From Paludibacteraceae bacterium (GTDB lineage: Bacteria > Bacteroidota > Bacteroidia > Bacteroidales > Paludibacteraceae): a stretch of DNA of 64,000 nucleotides. Both the position numbers and the translations under genes were made by a program. The first letter of the stretch is position 1, and every line of letters begins with the position of its first letter. This document shows positions 49,671 to 58,392 of the stretch, piece after piece. The notes under the pieces were generated by a model, which saw only the letters and a list, made by a program, of their open reading frames with translations, was not told where the DNA came from and did no database searches. The stretch lies in assembly GCA_017559385.1 (NCBI GenBank), contig JAFYSK010000046.1, positions 37,453 to 101,452 on the forward strand, written 5' to 3'.

Positions 49671-50822
49671 ATGAAGCAGATAGCAATATTAGGTAGTACA
49701 GGTAGTATAGGCACTCAGACACTGGATGTTGTGCGTCAGCATCCAAAGGAATTTTCGGTTTATGCGTTGTCAGCACATCGTAGTATCGATTTGCTGATAA
49801 AGCAAGCGCTTGAGTTCAATCCCGCAGTAGTGTGTATTGCGGACGAGACATATTATCGCCCATTGTGCGAGGCTCTCAGTGATTTGCCTATCCGTGTTAT
49901 GGCCGGTGAAAAGGCTTTGGCTGAGATGGTTACTTTACCTCAGATAGATGTGGTAGTGGCTGCTATGGTAGGGTATGCCGGTTTGCGTCCTACCATCGAA
50001 GCAATCAAGGCACAGAAGACTATTGCCCTGGCCAACAAGGAGACGCTGGTGGTAGCCGGCGAGATCATAGATCGATTGGCCAAACGCTATAAGGTGGATA
50101 TCCTGCCCGTGGATAGCGAGCATTCGGCAATATTCCAAAGTTTGGTAGGCGAGGATATGGCCAGTGTGGAGAAACTGCTGTTGACTGCTAGCGGCGGACC
50201 ATTCCGCAATTTCTCGCTGCAGCAAATGCAATATGTCACTGCAGCTGAAGCCTTGCGTCATCCTAATTGGGAGATGGGCGCCAAGATTACAATAGATTCG
50301 GCTAGCATGATGAACAAAGGTTTTGAAGTTATTGAGGCAAGATGGTTGTTTGATATTCCTGTAGATAAGATACAGGTATTGGTACACCCTCAGTCTGTCG
50401 TTCATTCCGCTGTTCAATTTGTGGATGGTAGTGTCAAAGCGCAATTAGGCACTCCTGATATGCGTATGCCAATCCAATATGCTTTAACATATCCTAAACG
50501 TTGGATGAGTGATGTGCCTCGCTTGGATTTGTTTGCTACTCAAAGCTTGACTTTTGAGCAGCCTGATCTCAAGCGTTTCCCTAATTTGGATCTAGCTTAT
50601 CAGGCTATCCATATCGGAGGCAATATGCCATGTGTGCTCAATGCAGCTAACGAAGTAGTTAACTTGGCCTTTCGTGAGGGTAGATGTGGCTTTTTGCAAA
50701 TGTCGGAAGTCATTGCTCAAACCATGCTAAAGACGACATTTATTCTCGAACCTAATTACGAAGACTATGTCCAGACCGACAAAGAGGCCCGTCGCATAGC
50801 TTCTGATATTTTAATACTTTGA
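49671..50822 (+). CDS. dxr: 1-deoxy-D-xylulose 5-phosphate reductoisomerase
   Basis: 383 residues. Second step of the MEP isoprenoid pathway, making 2-C-methyl-D-erythritol 4-phosphate with NADPH. Motifs: NADPH site ILGSTGSIGTQTLDVV, ALANKETLVVAGE, metal and substrate binding PVDSEHSAIFQSL, LTASGGPFR, HPNWEMGAKITIDSASMMNKG and HPQSVVHS. Full length. In the same run as rseP, a common pairing in bacteria. Confidence 0.97.
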   Translation: MKQIAILGSTGSIGTQTLDVVRQHPKEFSVYALSAHRSIDLLIKQALEFNPAVVCIADETYYRPLCEALSDLPIRVMAGEKALAEMVTLPQIDVVVAAMVGYAGLRPTIEAIKAQKTIALANKETLVVAGEIIDRLAKRYKVDILPVDSEHSAIFQSLVGEDMASVEKLLLTASGGPFRNFSLQQMQYVTAAEALRHPNWEMGAKITIDSASMMNKGFEVIEARWLFDIPVDKIQVLVHPQSVVHSAVQFVDGSVKAQLGTPDMRMPIQYALTYPKRWMSDVPRLDLFATQSLTFEQPDLKRFPNLDLAYQAIHIGGNMPCVLNAANEVVNLAFREGRCGFLQMSEVIAQTMLKTTFILEPNYEDYVQTDKEARRIASDILIL

Positions 50823-50852
50823 AACTCTTAAAAATTTGAAACTAAATAGATT

Positions 50853-52391
50853 ATGCAGTGGTTACAATTAATACTTGCCCTTAGTATTCTCGTGGTGATT
50901 CACGAGTTAGGTCATTTTTGTTTTGCACGACTCTTCAAGACTCGTGTGGAGAAATTTTACATGTTCTTTAATCCTACGTTTTCTATTCTTCGTGCAAAGA
51001 AGATCAATGGGAAATGGCAGATTAAGTTCTTCGCACGTAATGTAGAGGATACTTCTGTAGTTGTTAAAGACGAGATGGGTAATGAAAAGAAAGATGAGAA
51101 AGGTAACCTTATTCGTCGTCCAATGACAGAGGATGAGTTAGCAGCTTTGCCCGAGGATGACTGGCGTCGTTACCCTGATAACACGGAGTGGGGACTGGGT
51201 TGGGTACCTTTTGGTGGATATTGCGCCATTTCTGGTATGGTGGATGAGACCAAAGCTGCTACCGACTTGCCATCTGAACCTCAACCATGGGAATTCCGCT
51301 CTAAGAATGTATGGCAACGCCTTTGTATCATCATTGGCGGTATCTTGGTCAACTTTATTGCGGCCTTATTTATCTTCGGAATGTTGCTATTCCATTGGGG
51401 AAAAGATGAGATGCCACTTAGTCAAATCAATACTGGATTGTATTACTCTGATATCCTCCTTGACGAAGGCTTTCAGCAACAAGACAAGATCTTGCAAATC
51501 AATGGGGTAGAACCCGCTCAGTTGGGCGATGTCGTAAATGCTATTATTTTACAGGGGCAACGTGATGTATTGGTTTTGCGCGGTAATGATACTGTGGCTT
51601 TGACCATGTCCCAAGATTTAGGTATCCGCTATTTGGCCCTTCAAAACGAATATGATAGAGAGCAGCGTGAGAAAGAACGTGCCGACAAGTCTTATGTTAA
51701 AAAAGATTTTGTACTTCTCTCATACTACATGCCTTTTATGATTGACTCTGTATTGCCTGGTGGTGCAGCTGCGTTTGCTAATATGCAGAAGGGCGATAGT
51801 ATTGTGGGTATTAACGGATTATCTGGCCTATGTCAGGTGCAAATAGCTAATGAACTAGCTAAATACCCTTGTGATAGTGTGACCTTGGAGTTTTATCGTG
51901 ATGGCCAACCTATGCAAGCTCAATTATTTATTGGAGATCAGGCCATGATTGGCGTTACTCGTGTAATGCCTTGGGATTATTATACGTCTGTGCATACTTC
52001 ATATACCTTTTTCCAGGCTATTCCTGCCGGTATTGCTTATGGCTGGGATCTGCTTGTGATGTATGTCAAGCAGTTCCGTCTTGTCTTTACCAAGGAGGGT
52101 GCACAGTCCATGGGCGGATTTGGTGCTATCAGCAATATGTTCCCTGATGTGTGGAACTGGTTTGATTTCTGGCACATGACTGCCTTTTTGAGTTTGATTT
52201 TGGCATTCATGAACTTCTTGCCTATTCCTGCTTTGGATGGCGGTTATATCTTGTTTCTCCTATGGGAGATCATCACTCGTCGCAAACCTAGCGATAAATT
52301 CCTAGAGGTAGCCAACACCATTGGCTTCTGGCTCTTGCTCTTGCTGATGATTTTTGCCAATGGTAATGATATCTTTAAAGCATTCTTCTGA
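50853..52391 (+). CDS. rseP: RseP-type site-2 (intramembrane) metalloprotease
   Basis: 512 residues. Zinc motif HELGH in ILVVIHELGHFCFARLF (first helix), central PDZ-like domains (about 200-370), and the third zinc ligand in FMNFLPIPALDGGY near the C-terminus. About residues 50-130 hold an insertion common in Bacteroidetes (INGKWQIKFFARNVEDTSV...). Cleaves anti-sigma factors or signal-peptide remnants inside the membrane. Next gene starts 2 bp after its stop. Confidence 0.95.
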   Translation: MQWLQLILALSILVVIHELGHFCFARLFKTRVEKFYMFFNPTFSILRAKKINGKWQIKFFARNVEDTSVVVKDEMGNEKKDEKGNLIRRPMTEDELAALPEDDWRRYPDNTEWGLGWVPFGGYCAISGMVDETKAATDLPSEPQPWEFRSKNVWQRLCIIIGGILVNFIAALFIFGMLLFHWGKDEMPLSQINTGLYYSDILLDEGFQQQDKILQINGVEPAQLGDVVNAIILQGQRDVLVLRGNDTVALTMSQDLGIRYLALQNEYDREQREKERADKSYVKKDFVLLSYYMPFMIDSVLPGGAAAFANMQKGDSIVGINGLSGLCQVQIANELAKYPCDSVTLEFYRDGQPMQAQLFIGDQAMIGVTRVMPWDYYTSVHTSYTFFQAIPAGIAYGWDLLVMYVKQFRLVFTKEGAQSMGGFGAISNMFPDVWNWFDFWHMTAFLSLILAFMNFLPIPALDGGYILFLLWEIITRRKPSDKFLEVANTIGFWLLLLLMIFANGNDIFKAFF

Positions 52392-52393
52392 TT

Positions 52394-52981
52394 ATGAGCG
52401 AATATTTCAAACACGAATCTTCCTATGTTGACGAAGGTTGTATTGTCGGCAAGGGCACCAAAATTTGGCATTTTTCACACATCATGTCCGGATGCCAGAT
52501 TGGCGAGAACTGCAATATCGGTCAGAATGTAGTCGTATCACCAGGTGTGGTATTAGGCCATAACTGCAAAGTCCAAAACAATGTATCTATCTACACGGGC
52601 GTGCGTTGTGGGGATGATGTATTCCTGGGGCCTAGTATGGTCTTCACCAATGTCATTAATCCTCGTTCTGCAGTAGTTCGCAAGGATGAGTATAAGGATA
52701 CCATCATCCGTCGAGGCGCTTCCGTAGGAGCCAATGCCACCATTGTCTGCGGCAACACCTTGGGTGAGTATTGTCTAATAGGTGCTGGCTCGGTTATTAC
52801 AAAGGATGTCCCTGCATTTGCCCTAATGGTCGGTAATCCCGCTCGTAGAGTAGGCTGGGTCAGTCGCCATGGCGAAAAACTCAAGTTTGACAAGGATGGC
52901 TTTGCCACTTGTCCTGCTACCGGAGATAAATATCAATTGATCAATGACTTGTGTAAACTTCTAACGGCCCAAGATATCTAA
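52394..52981 (+). CDS. Left-handed beta-helix sugar N-acetyltransferase (WlbB/WbpD-like)
   Basis: 195 residues. Hexapeptide repeats throughout (GTKIWHFSHIMSGCQIGENCNIGQNVVVSPGV and similar), then FTNVINPRSA, GASVGANATIVCGNTLGEYCLIGAGSVITKDVP and VGNPARRVGWVS. This pattern is that of UDP-2-acetamido-3-amino-2,3-dideoxy-glucuronate N-acetyltransferases; other amino-sugar acetyltransferases (PglD-like) are possible. It may serve with the CapD and DegT enzymes at 59-62.5 kb in amino-sugar synthesis. Confidence 0.88.
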   Translation: MSEYFKHESSYVDEGCIVGKGTKIWHFSHIMSGCQIGENCNIGQNVVVSPGVVLGHNCKVQNNVSIYTGVRCGDDVFLGPSMVFTNVINPRSAVVRKDEYKDTIIRRGASVGANATIVCGNTLGEYCLIGAGSVITKDVPAFALMVGNPARRVGWVSRHGEKLKFDKDGFATCPATGDKYQLINDLCKLLTAQDI

Positions 52982-52992
52982 TTTCTAAACGT

Positions 52993-53445
52993 ATGATACA
53001 ACGAATTCAAACTTTATACCTATTGTTGGTAGTTATTCTAGGCACTCTATTGTGCTTCTTTTCCCCTGTTCAGTTCCTCATGCCTGCAGCCACTGAATAT
53101 GCTCATCTCAATGTCCTTGACAAATGGCCTATGGCGGTTATGACGATAGCTGTTCCCGTTCTAGCTTTCCTGACTATTTTCTTATTCAAGCGTCGTTTTT
53201 TGCAAGTGCGCCTAAATATCATGAATGTTATTTTCTGCCTTGGCTTTTATGCCCTTCTAGCATTGTATACAGGCTATGTAGTTAAGGGGCACGAGCCAAT
53301 TAATGACATGCTGTTGAAAGGGGCTGATTGGTATATCAATGTTTGGGCGGCAATCCCATTAGTTAATCTTATTCTGCTGATGATGGCCACTCGTCGTATC
53401 CTGAAGGATGAGGCTTTGGTTCGTGCAGCCGACCGTTTGCGTTAA
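52993..53445 (+). CDS. DUF4293 family membrane protein
   Basis: 150 residues with four membrane helices (TLYLLLVVILGTLLCFF; MAVMTIAVPVLAFLTIFLF; IMNVIFCLGFYALLALYTGYV; AAIPLVNLILLMMAT) and the N-terminal MIQRIQTLYLL typical of this Bacteroidetes family. Function unknown. Between the acetyltransferase and rlmN, 11 bp and 7 bp gaps. Confidence 0.9.
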   Translation: MIQRIQTLYLLLVVILGTLLCFFSPVQFLMPAATEYAHLNVLDKWPMAVMTIAVPVLAFLTIFLFKRRFLQVRLNIMNVIFCLGFYALLALYTGYVVKGHEPINDMLLKGADWYINVWAAIPLVNLILLMMATRRILKDEALVRAADRLR

Positions 53446-53452
53446 TCACAAT

Positions 53453-54499
53453 ATGAAACAGGCGCTTTTAGGTAAGACACTTGAAGAACTTCAGCAAGTT
53501 GCACTCTCTGTGGGTTTGCAGAAGTTTGCTGGCAAGCAACTTGCACAGTGGCTCTATGTCCGTCGCGTTACCTCCTTTGATCAGATGACTAATATCTCGC
53601 TCAAAGGCCGTTTAGCGCTCGAGCAGCAATACACTATTGGGCGTCACCAACCTGTAGCCGAGGCTGTTTCTCAAGATGGTACAAAAAAATACCTCTTTCG
53701 CATTTCTAACAGCGTCAGCGGTCTAACTTCTAACAGCTCAGCCTATATCGAATCTGTCTATATTCCTGACAACGACCGTGCTACCTTGTGCGTAAGCACA
53801 CAGGCCGGATGCAAGATGGGCTGCAAATTCTGCATGACAGGTACCCTTGGTTTCCATGGACAACTAACTGCTGCTGAAATACTTAATCAGATTTTTTCTA
53901 TTCCTGATTCCAATAAGTTAACCAATATCGTCTATATGGGCGAGGGCGAACCTATGGATAATATTGATCATGTGCTTCGCTCATTACAGGTGATGACAGC
54001 CGATTGGGGATGCGCATGGTCGCCTAAGCGAATCACGGTCTCTACCGTTGGGGTTGTACCTGGCTTACAGCGCTTCCTTCAGGAGAGCGACTGCCATTTG
54101 GCCATATCTTTGCACAATCCTTTTGGTGCTGAACGACAGGATATTATGCCTATTGAAAAACGCTATCATCTGACTGATGTGCTAGCGCTCTTGAAGCAAT
54201 ATGATTGGCAGCACCAGCGCAGAGTTAGTTTTGAGTATATTTGTTGGCATAATCTAAACGACACAGTACGTCACGCAAAGGAGTTGCTTCGCTTGCTCAG
54301 AGGATTGCCATGCCGCATCAATTTGATTCGTTTCCATGCAGGTGTGGATCAAACTTTTGCTGGTAGCGATGAAAAACAAATGGAATGGTTACGTGATTAT
54401 TTATCCGACAATGGTATCACTACTACTATTCGCCGCAGTAGAGGCGAAGATATCCTAGCGGCTTGCGGAATGTTGGTGAATGCGCTTAGCCAAGAATAG
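53453..54499 (+). CDS. rlmN: Dual-specificity rRNA/tRNA adenine-C2 methyltransferase RlmN
   Basis: 348 residues from Met at 53453 (MKQALLGKTLEEL); upstream Met at 53408 overlaps DUF4293. Radical SAM enzyme methylating A2503 of 23S rRNA and A37 of some tRNAs. Cluster motif CKMGCKFCMTG (CxxxCxxC), VYMGEGEPMDN, and the second catalytic Cys in RSRGEDILAACGML. Compared with the normal KYLFRL..G..IE.V.IP pattern there is an extra ISNSVSGLTSNSSA segment (53701-53742) built from TCTAACAGC units. Its 3' end overlaps a convergent gene by 45 bp. Confidence 0.94.
   Translation: MKQALLGKTLEELQQVALSVGLQKFAGKQLAQWLYVRRVTSFDQMTNISLKGRLALEQQYTIGRHQPVAEAVSQDGTKKYLFRISNSVSGLTSNSSAYIESVYIPDNDRATLCVSTQAGCKMGCKFCMTGTLGFHGQLTAAEILNQIFSIPDSNKLTNIVYMGEGEPMDNIDHVLRSLQVMTADWGCAWSPKRITVSTVGVVPGLQRFLQESDCHLAISLHNPFGAERQDIMPIEKRYHLTDVLALLKQYDWQHQRRVSFEYICWHNLNDTVRHAKELLRLLRGLPCRINLIRFHAGVDQTFAGSDEKQMEWLRDYLSDNGITTTIRRSRGEDILAACGMLVNALSQE
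53701..53742 (+). repeat. TCTAAC(AGC) repeat inside rlmN
   Basis: TTTCTAACAGCGTCAGCGGT, then CTAACTTCTAACAGCTC. Low-complexity units in frame, resembling the intergenic AGCGCAGCGTCCACTAAAC text. Less certain than the cinA case. Confidence 0.45.
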
Positions 54500-55564
54500 A
54501 GTAGGCTTGTCCGCTAGTCGTGCACCGATGATGGTGTAGATGTCGCTTTCTTTTAGTTTTAGTTTTTTTCGTAGTTGCTCTGCTGTTAGTGGATAGTTGC
54601 GCGTCAGCACACTAGCATGGCAATGCTTGGCATCTTTGATGGGGTAATCCATGATTTGCCATACTCTGCCTGGAAAATCTATGACCAATTTTTTAGATAA
54701 ATACAGATGAGTATTTGGGGCCATTTTGCACAACCCGTATCGCTCGGATACTAGTTTGAATGCGCCAGCTTTGATAATCGCAGCATTAGGTTCATAAATA
54801 TACGCACCCTCAGCACTCAGTTCGTCTACCCGTGCATCATAGTATTGGCACTGCGCATGCCGTTCTTCCTCTCTCGTCATGGCAAATACTACAGGCATGT
54901 ATCCTTCTTCCGACGGATTAGGTACCAGGTTCACTGCATATACTACCCCTTGCTTATCTGTACTACCGCATGCCGATACCAATAGTACTTCTTTTACTTC
55001 GTTTTTTACGGCCAGTATATGCACATCCCATATGCCTTCTAGGCGCTCTAGTACTTGCGTGATGTCTAGCATTGGACTCAACTTTATGATAATCAGCTCA
55101 GCTTTTTCGCGCAGTATAGGCAGTATATCTATGACATTCGGCTCGCAGTCTTCTAGGCGAAACACCTTGCTGCCATGTTGATTTCTTCTTGCTGGATCTA
55201 GATAAATCACATCACACCGTGACATTTGGCTTAGATACGCTAGTGCGTCGGTGTTATGTATATGTACATGTGGGCGTGTTTTTTCGAAGTTATGTGCTAC
55301 TATCTTGCTCAGCTCTTCATTGCGCTCTACATAGTGGGCTTCTCTAGCGTGCTCACTCATGAAATAGGTGTCCACTCCATAGCCTCCGGTTAGATCAGTG
55401 ATGCTGAACGGGGCAGCAGGCAGCAGTCTGGATTTATATACTGCAGTCGCTTCGCTAGAACATTGTTCACATGACAACCTAACAGGGTACCACCAGTCTT
55501 GCATGCTGGCAAAACATGGCAGTTTGTCGCGTGTACGCTGCAGTCCATCTACTTGCTGCAGCAA
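54455..55564 (-). CDS. Class I SAM-dependent methyltransferase (THUMP-like C-terminal domain)
   Basis: 369 residues counted from a TTG at 55564. SAM motif ITDLTGGYGVDTYFM, then VERNEELS, DVIYLDPARRN (catalytic-like DPAR) and IIIKLSPMLDI; the C-terminal part (YPLTAEQLRKKLKLKESDIYTIIGARL) fits the THUMP-like domain of this Bacteroidetes family. The frame is open upstream to a stop at 55670, and the 35 extra codons (AEELALQRKRYAELSDEQFRFL) look like the family N-terminus, so the true start is probably upstream at a non-standard codon. Overlaps rlmN by 45 bp tail to tail. Substrate unknown. Confidence 0.85.
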   Translation of the reverse strand: MLQQVDGLQRTRDKLPCFASMQDWWYPVRLSCEQCSSEATAVYKSRLLPAAPFSITDLTGGYGVDTYFMSEHAREAHYVERNEELSKIVAHNFEKTRPHVHIHNTDALAYLSQMSRCDVIYLDPARRNQHGSKVFRLEDCEPNVIDILPILREKAELIIIKLSPMLDITQVLERLEGIWDVHILAVKNEVKEVLLVSACGSTDKQGVVYAVNLVPNPSEEGYMPVVFAMTREEERHAQCQYYDARVDELSAEGAYIYEPNAAIIKAGAFKLVSERYGLCKMAPNTHLYLSKKLVIDFPGRVWQIMDYPIKDAKHCHASVLTRNYPLTAEQLRKKLKLKESDIYTIIGARLADKPTLFLAKRIHQHSASR

Positions 55565-55664
55565 AAATCGAAACTGCTCATCGCTTAATTCAGCATAGCG
55601 CTTGCGTTGTAGAGCTAGTTCTTCTGCTGATATGGTGATACTATGTATATCTATTGTTTTCAGA

Positions 55665-55958
55665 TTAACCTAAAATGCGTATGTCTTTGATAAACTGATT
55701 GTTGATAGCTTGATTCAGTTTTTTTATAATATCATATCTACACTCAAATAGCTGTTGCCTTAAGGCTGCTGAATGAATATGAACAAAGAGTGTTCTTTCT
55801 TTCATTTCAACCTCTCCGGTCAGATTAGCCACCATTGGACCCATCACTTCTGGCCATTTTTGCACAACTAATCGCTCCAGCAGAATCTTCTCGAGTTCAG
55901 TGCCTTGTATATATTGCGATATCAAGTCACCTATGGATTGTGCCTTATGATTTTTCAT
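55665..55958 (-). CDS. DUF721 (DciA-like) protein
   Basis: 97 residues, normal size for Bacteroidetes DUF721. Motif VQKWPEVMGPMVANLT (usually W..VVG..IA.HT), then MKERTLFVHIHSAALRQQLFECRYDIIKKLN. The related DciA protein helps load the replicative helicase; whether this short form does so is unknown. Two bp downstream of the LysM gene. Confidence 0.87.
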   Translation of the reverse strand: MKNHKAQSIGDLISQYIQGTELEKILLERLVVQKWPEVMGPMVANLTGEVEMKERTLFVHIHSAALRQQLFECRYDIIKKLNQAINNQFIKDIRILG

Positions 55959-55959
55959 C

Positions 55960-56964
55960 TTATCTCAGATCTAGTCTTTGTGTGCTGGTCAGTTTGGTGC
56001 CGTATGGTATGCCGTTCAGTTTGTACAAACTTCTCAGTTTGATACCAAATCTCTGTGATATCTTCCATGCATCATCTCCTTCTCTAAAATAGTAGTAAGG
56101 AGTTTTTCTGCTTGCTTTGTTTTTCTTTGGAAATATGTATACTATATCTCCTGGCTTTAGGTTGCGTGTGTCGGATGCATCGTTGTATTTGCGTAGTGTA
56201 CGCTCGTACATATTAAATTGTATAGCCAATGATGCGTAGGTATCACCATCATTCGCTATGACACATCGTATACCATTAATGCGTTGGAAATTATGTTTCG
56301 AGTTAATGGCTATATCCTCTTGTATCAGATAACTATAGTCATCATTTATCGACTCCTCTCCTACGTGTTTATCGTGTAGGATCTTGTCGTTTTGCGTGTT
56401 TTGCCAGGTTGTATCTTTCTCGCTTACCAATCCGGCATTGATCAATGTCGTATCTAGTGTAAGTTTCTGTAGTTCATACAGTTCTATCAGCCTAATTAAC
56501 TTGTCTGCATACTTTGGATCAGTTGCATATCCACAGGCTTTCAGTCCGTATGCCCAGTCTTTGTAATCGCCTATAGGCAATGTAAATAGGCTAGCATAAC
56601 GCTTGCGTTTCAGAAACAGCGAATGATCCTCATATGAGTCTGCGGGGGTCGCATATTTACGAAAACATTCATCTTTCGCATCATCATCCTTCGTATAGGT
56701 TAGTCCTACCCAGTCTGAAGCGCATTTAATGCCAAAGTGATTGTTCGCTTCAACTGCTAGTTGCGACTGACCAGCATTAGATTCCAATAATCCTTGTGCC
56801 ATCGTGATTGCTGCTGGTACTTTATGCTTGATTTGTTGCTGTATAGCCATATCTCGATACTTCTCTATGTAAGCAAGATAGGCTGCGTTCTTTGTTTGAG
56901 CTGACAGCCCTATACAACATACCAGAATGCTAATTGCTAAAAATAATCTTTTCATATTACTCAT
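55960..56964 (-). CDS. Glucosaminidase with C-terminal LysM domains
   Basis: 334 residues. Signal peptide (MKRLFLAISILVCCIGLSAQ; the Met4 start is as good). N-terminal mannosyl-glycoprotein endo-beta-N-acetylglucosaminidase (FlgJ-like) domain: YRDMAIQQQIKHKVPAAITMAQGLLESNAGQSQLA (with the catalytic Glu), NHFGIKC, YATPADSYEDHSLFLK. Two LysM repeats follow (about 230-275, CVIANDGDTYASLAIQF; 290-334, YYFREGDDAWKISQRF), binding peptidoglycan. A cell-wall hydrolase used in remodelling or division. Own promoter. Confidence 0.94.
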   Translation of the reverse strand: MSNMKRLFLAISILVCCIGLSAQTKNAAYLAYIEKYRDMAIQQQIKHKVPAAITMAQGLLESNAGQSQLAVEANNHFGIKCASDWVGLTYTKDDDAKDECFRKYATPADSYEDHSLFLKRKRYASLFTLPIGDYKDWAYGLKACGYATDPKYADKLIRLIELYELQKLTLDTTLINAGLVSEKDTTWQNTQNDKILHDKHVGEESINDDYSYLIQEDIAINSKHNFQRINGIRCVIANDGDTYASLAIQFNMYERTLRKYNDASDTRNLKPGDIVYIFPKKNKASRKTPYYYFREGDDAWKISQRFGIKLRSLYKLNGIPYGTKLTSTQRLDLR

Positions 56965-56974
56965 AATTTGGCTG

Positions 56975-57005
56975 CAAAATTACAATTTTTTTTTCACATA
57001 TGCAA
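56975..57005 (-). promoter_or_regulatory. Promoter of the glucosaminidase gene
   Basis: Minus strand: TTGC (57002-57005), 19 bp with an A-run, TAATTTTG (56975-56982), followed by CAGCC. Confidence 0.65.
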
Positions 57006-57039
57006 CTTTTATTTTTCTATAATTGCTTCGCTGTTTCAA

Positions 57040-57078
57040 TTCCTTTCGCCTTTAACCTCTCGCCTCTGGCCTCTAATT
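57040..57078 (+). repeat. CCTTTCGCCTTTAACCTCTCGCC repeat
   Basis: Reverse complement of the GGTTAAAGG...GGCGAAAGG...AGAGGCGAGAG module found inside cinA at 5382-5421. Sits between the divergent promoters of the glucosaminidase and amidohydrolase genes. Confidence 0.65.
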
Positions 57079-57100
57079 TTAAATATTTCTATCTTTCATC

Positions 57101-57131
57101 TTGCCAATGTGATAAATTTTTATTACCTTTG
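57101..57131 (+). promoter_or_regulatory. Promoter of the Ntn hydrolase gene
   Basis: TTGC at 57101-57104, 19 bp, TACCTTTG at 57124-57131; the start codon follows at 57153. This rules out the longer ORF beginning at 57000. Confidence 0.75.
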
Positions 57132-57152
57132 CGCCAACTATTGAAATTCGTC

Positions 57153-58382
57153 ATGAAAAAGTCAATTCTTTTATTCATAACCGTCATTCTCTGCGTTGCT
57201 TCATCATGGGCATGTACATCTTTTATCATTAGTGGCAAAGCCACTCCTACTGGCCGCCCAATGATGTTCAAGCATAGGGATACAGGCGAGCTGAACAATC
57301 GTATAGCTCATTTTCGTGGACCCAAATATACATTCATCGGCCTTGTCAACGCGCCTTCATTGGACGGCGAAGTATGGGCGGGGATGAATCAAGCTGGCTT
57401 TTGCATCATGAATACGGCCTCATATAATTTACGCGAAGATAATCTCAAGTGCAAGATGGATCGCGAGGGCGAACTTATGTACAAAGCCTTGGGGCTTTGT
57501 GCTACGTTGGCTGACTTCGAGGCTTGGCTAGCCACCTATCCACAACCTTGGGGCGTAGAAGCCAACTTTGGCGTCATTGATGCTCAGGGTGGAGCAGCTT
57601 ACTATGAGATGAATAACCACCGTTGGATCAAGTACGATGTCAATGCAGAGGCTTCTGGATATAGGGTAGTTACCAATTTTTCTTTTGCCGGACGTCAGAC
57701 CGAATATAAGGGCTGGGAACGTTATCTCACTGCTTCAGCTATAATGAAAGAGGCCTTTTCGCCTACCCAACAGATGTCAGCTACCGAGGCTATCAACCTC
57801 TTTTCTCGCCAATATCGACACGAGTTACTGGGTGTCAATTACAACCCTCAAAATGCACCACAATATATTGTAGATCAAGATTATATACCACGCCGAATCA
57901 CATCATCTGTTGTCGTATTTGAAGGGGTAACACAACCTCAGAATGCGGATCAAACACTCATGTGGACCGTTTTGGGTTATCCAGCTTGCGCTGTGGCCAT
58001 TCCTATCGTGATGCACCCTGATCATATACCTGCTTATATGCAAGCTCGTGATTTGTCGGCTACTTCCGGACCAACACTACACAGTGAGATCTGCGATATA
58101 GCTATGTTAATCAAGAATAAATGGATTTTCCCTCTTAAGAACAGCAATGGCAAGTATTATGTGGCACTCCAGAATGTCCTATCTAGTACTACTGATCGCC
58201 CTTCCATTATGCACTGTACGCATCTAGCAGAGCAGTCTGTTATCAATGCTTTTACACCGCTTTATGCATCTTGGATCCAGGGACAAATCACCAACGAAGC
58301 ATTCTATGCATCGTACGACCAACTTGCTACCCGTTGGCTTCAAGTCTACAAATCAGCTTTTTCCACTTATCTCACCAAATAA
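57153..58382 (+). CDS. Secreted Ntn-type amidohydrolase (C45/choloylglycine hydrolase-like)
   Basis: 409 residues from Met at 57153. Signal peptide MKKSILLFITVILCVASSWA is followed directly by Cys (CTSFIISGKATPTGRPMMFKHRD); removal of the signal would expose this Cys as the N-terminal nucleophile, the rule for Ntn hydrolases. Other marks: FIGLVNAPSLDGEVWAGMNQAGFCIMNTASYNL and YEMNNHRWIKYD. The superfamily cleaves linear amides such as conjugated bile acids, penicillin V or acyl-peptides; the substrate here is unknown. Ends 10 bp before the pseudouridine synthase gene. Confidence 0.87.
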   Translation: MKKSILLFITVILCVASSWACTSFIISGKATPTGRPMMFKHRDTGELNNRIAHFRGPKYTFIGLVNAPSLDGEVWAGMNQAGFCIMNTASYNLREDNLKCKMDREGELMYKALGLCATLADFEAWLATYPQPWGVEANFGVIDAQGGAAYYEMNNHRWIKYDVNAEASGYRVVTNFSFAGRQTEYKGWERYLTASAIMKEAFSPTQQMSATEAINLFSRQYRHELLGVNYNPQNAPQYIVDQDYIPRRITSSVVVFEGVTQPQNADQTLMWTVLGYPACAVAIPIVMHPDHIPAYMQARDLSATSGPTLHSEICDIAMLIKNKWIFPLKNSNGKYYVALQNVLSSTTDRPSIMHCTHLAEQSVINAFTPLYASWIQGQITNEAFYASYDQLATRWLQVYKSAFSTYLTK

Positions 58383-58392
58383 ATTTTAGCCA

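Noticed and set aside
57000-57152. Longer N-terminus for the Ntn hydrolase (start at 57000)
   Set aside because: It would include the promoter at 57101-57131 and destroy the signal peptide that exposes the catalytic Cys.
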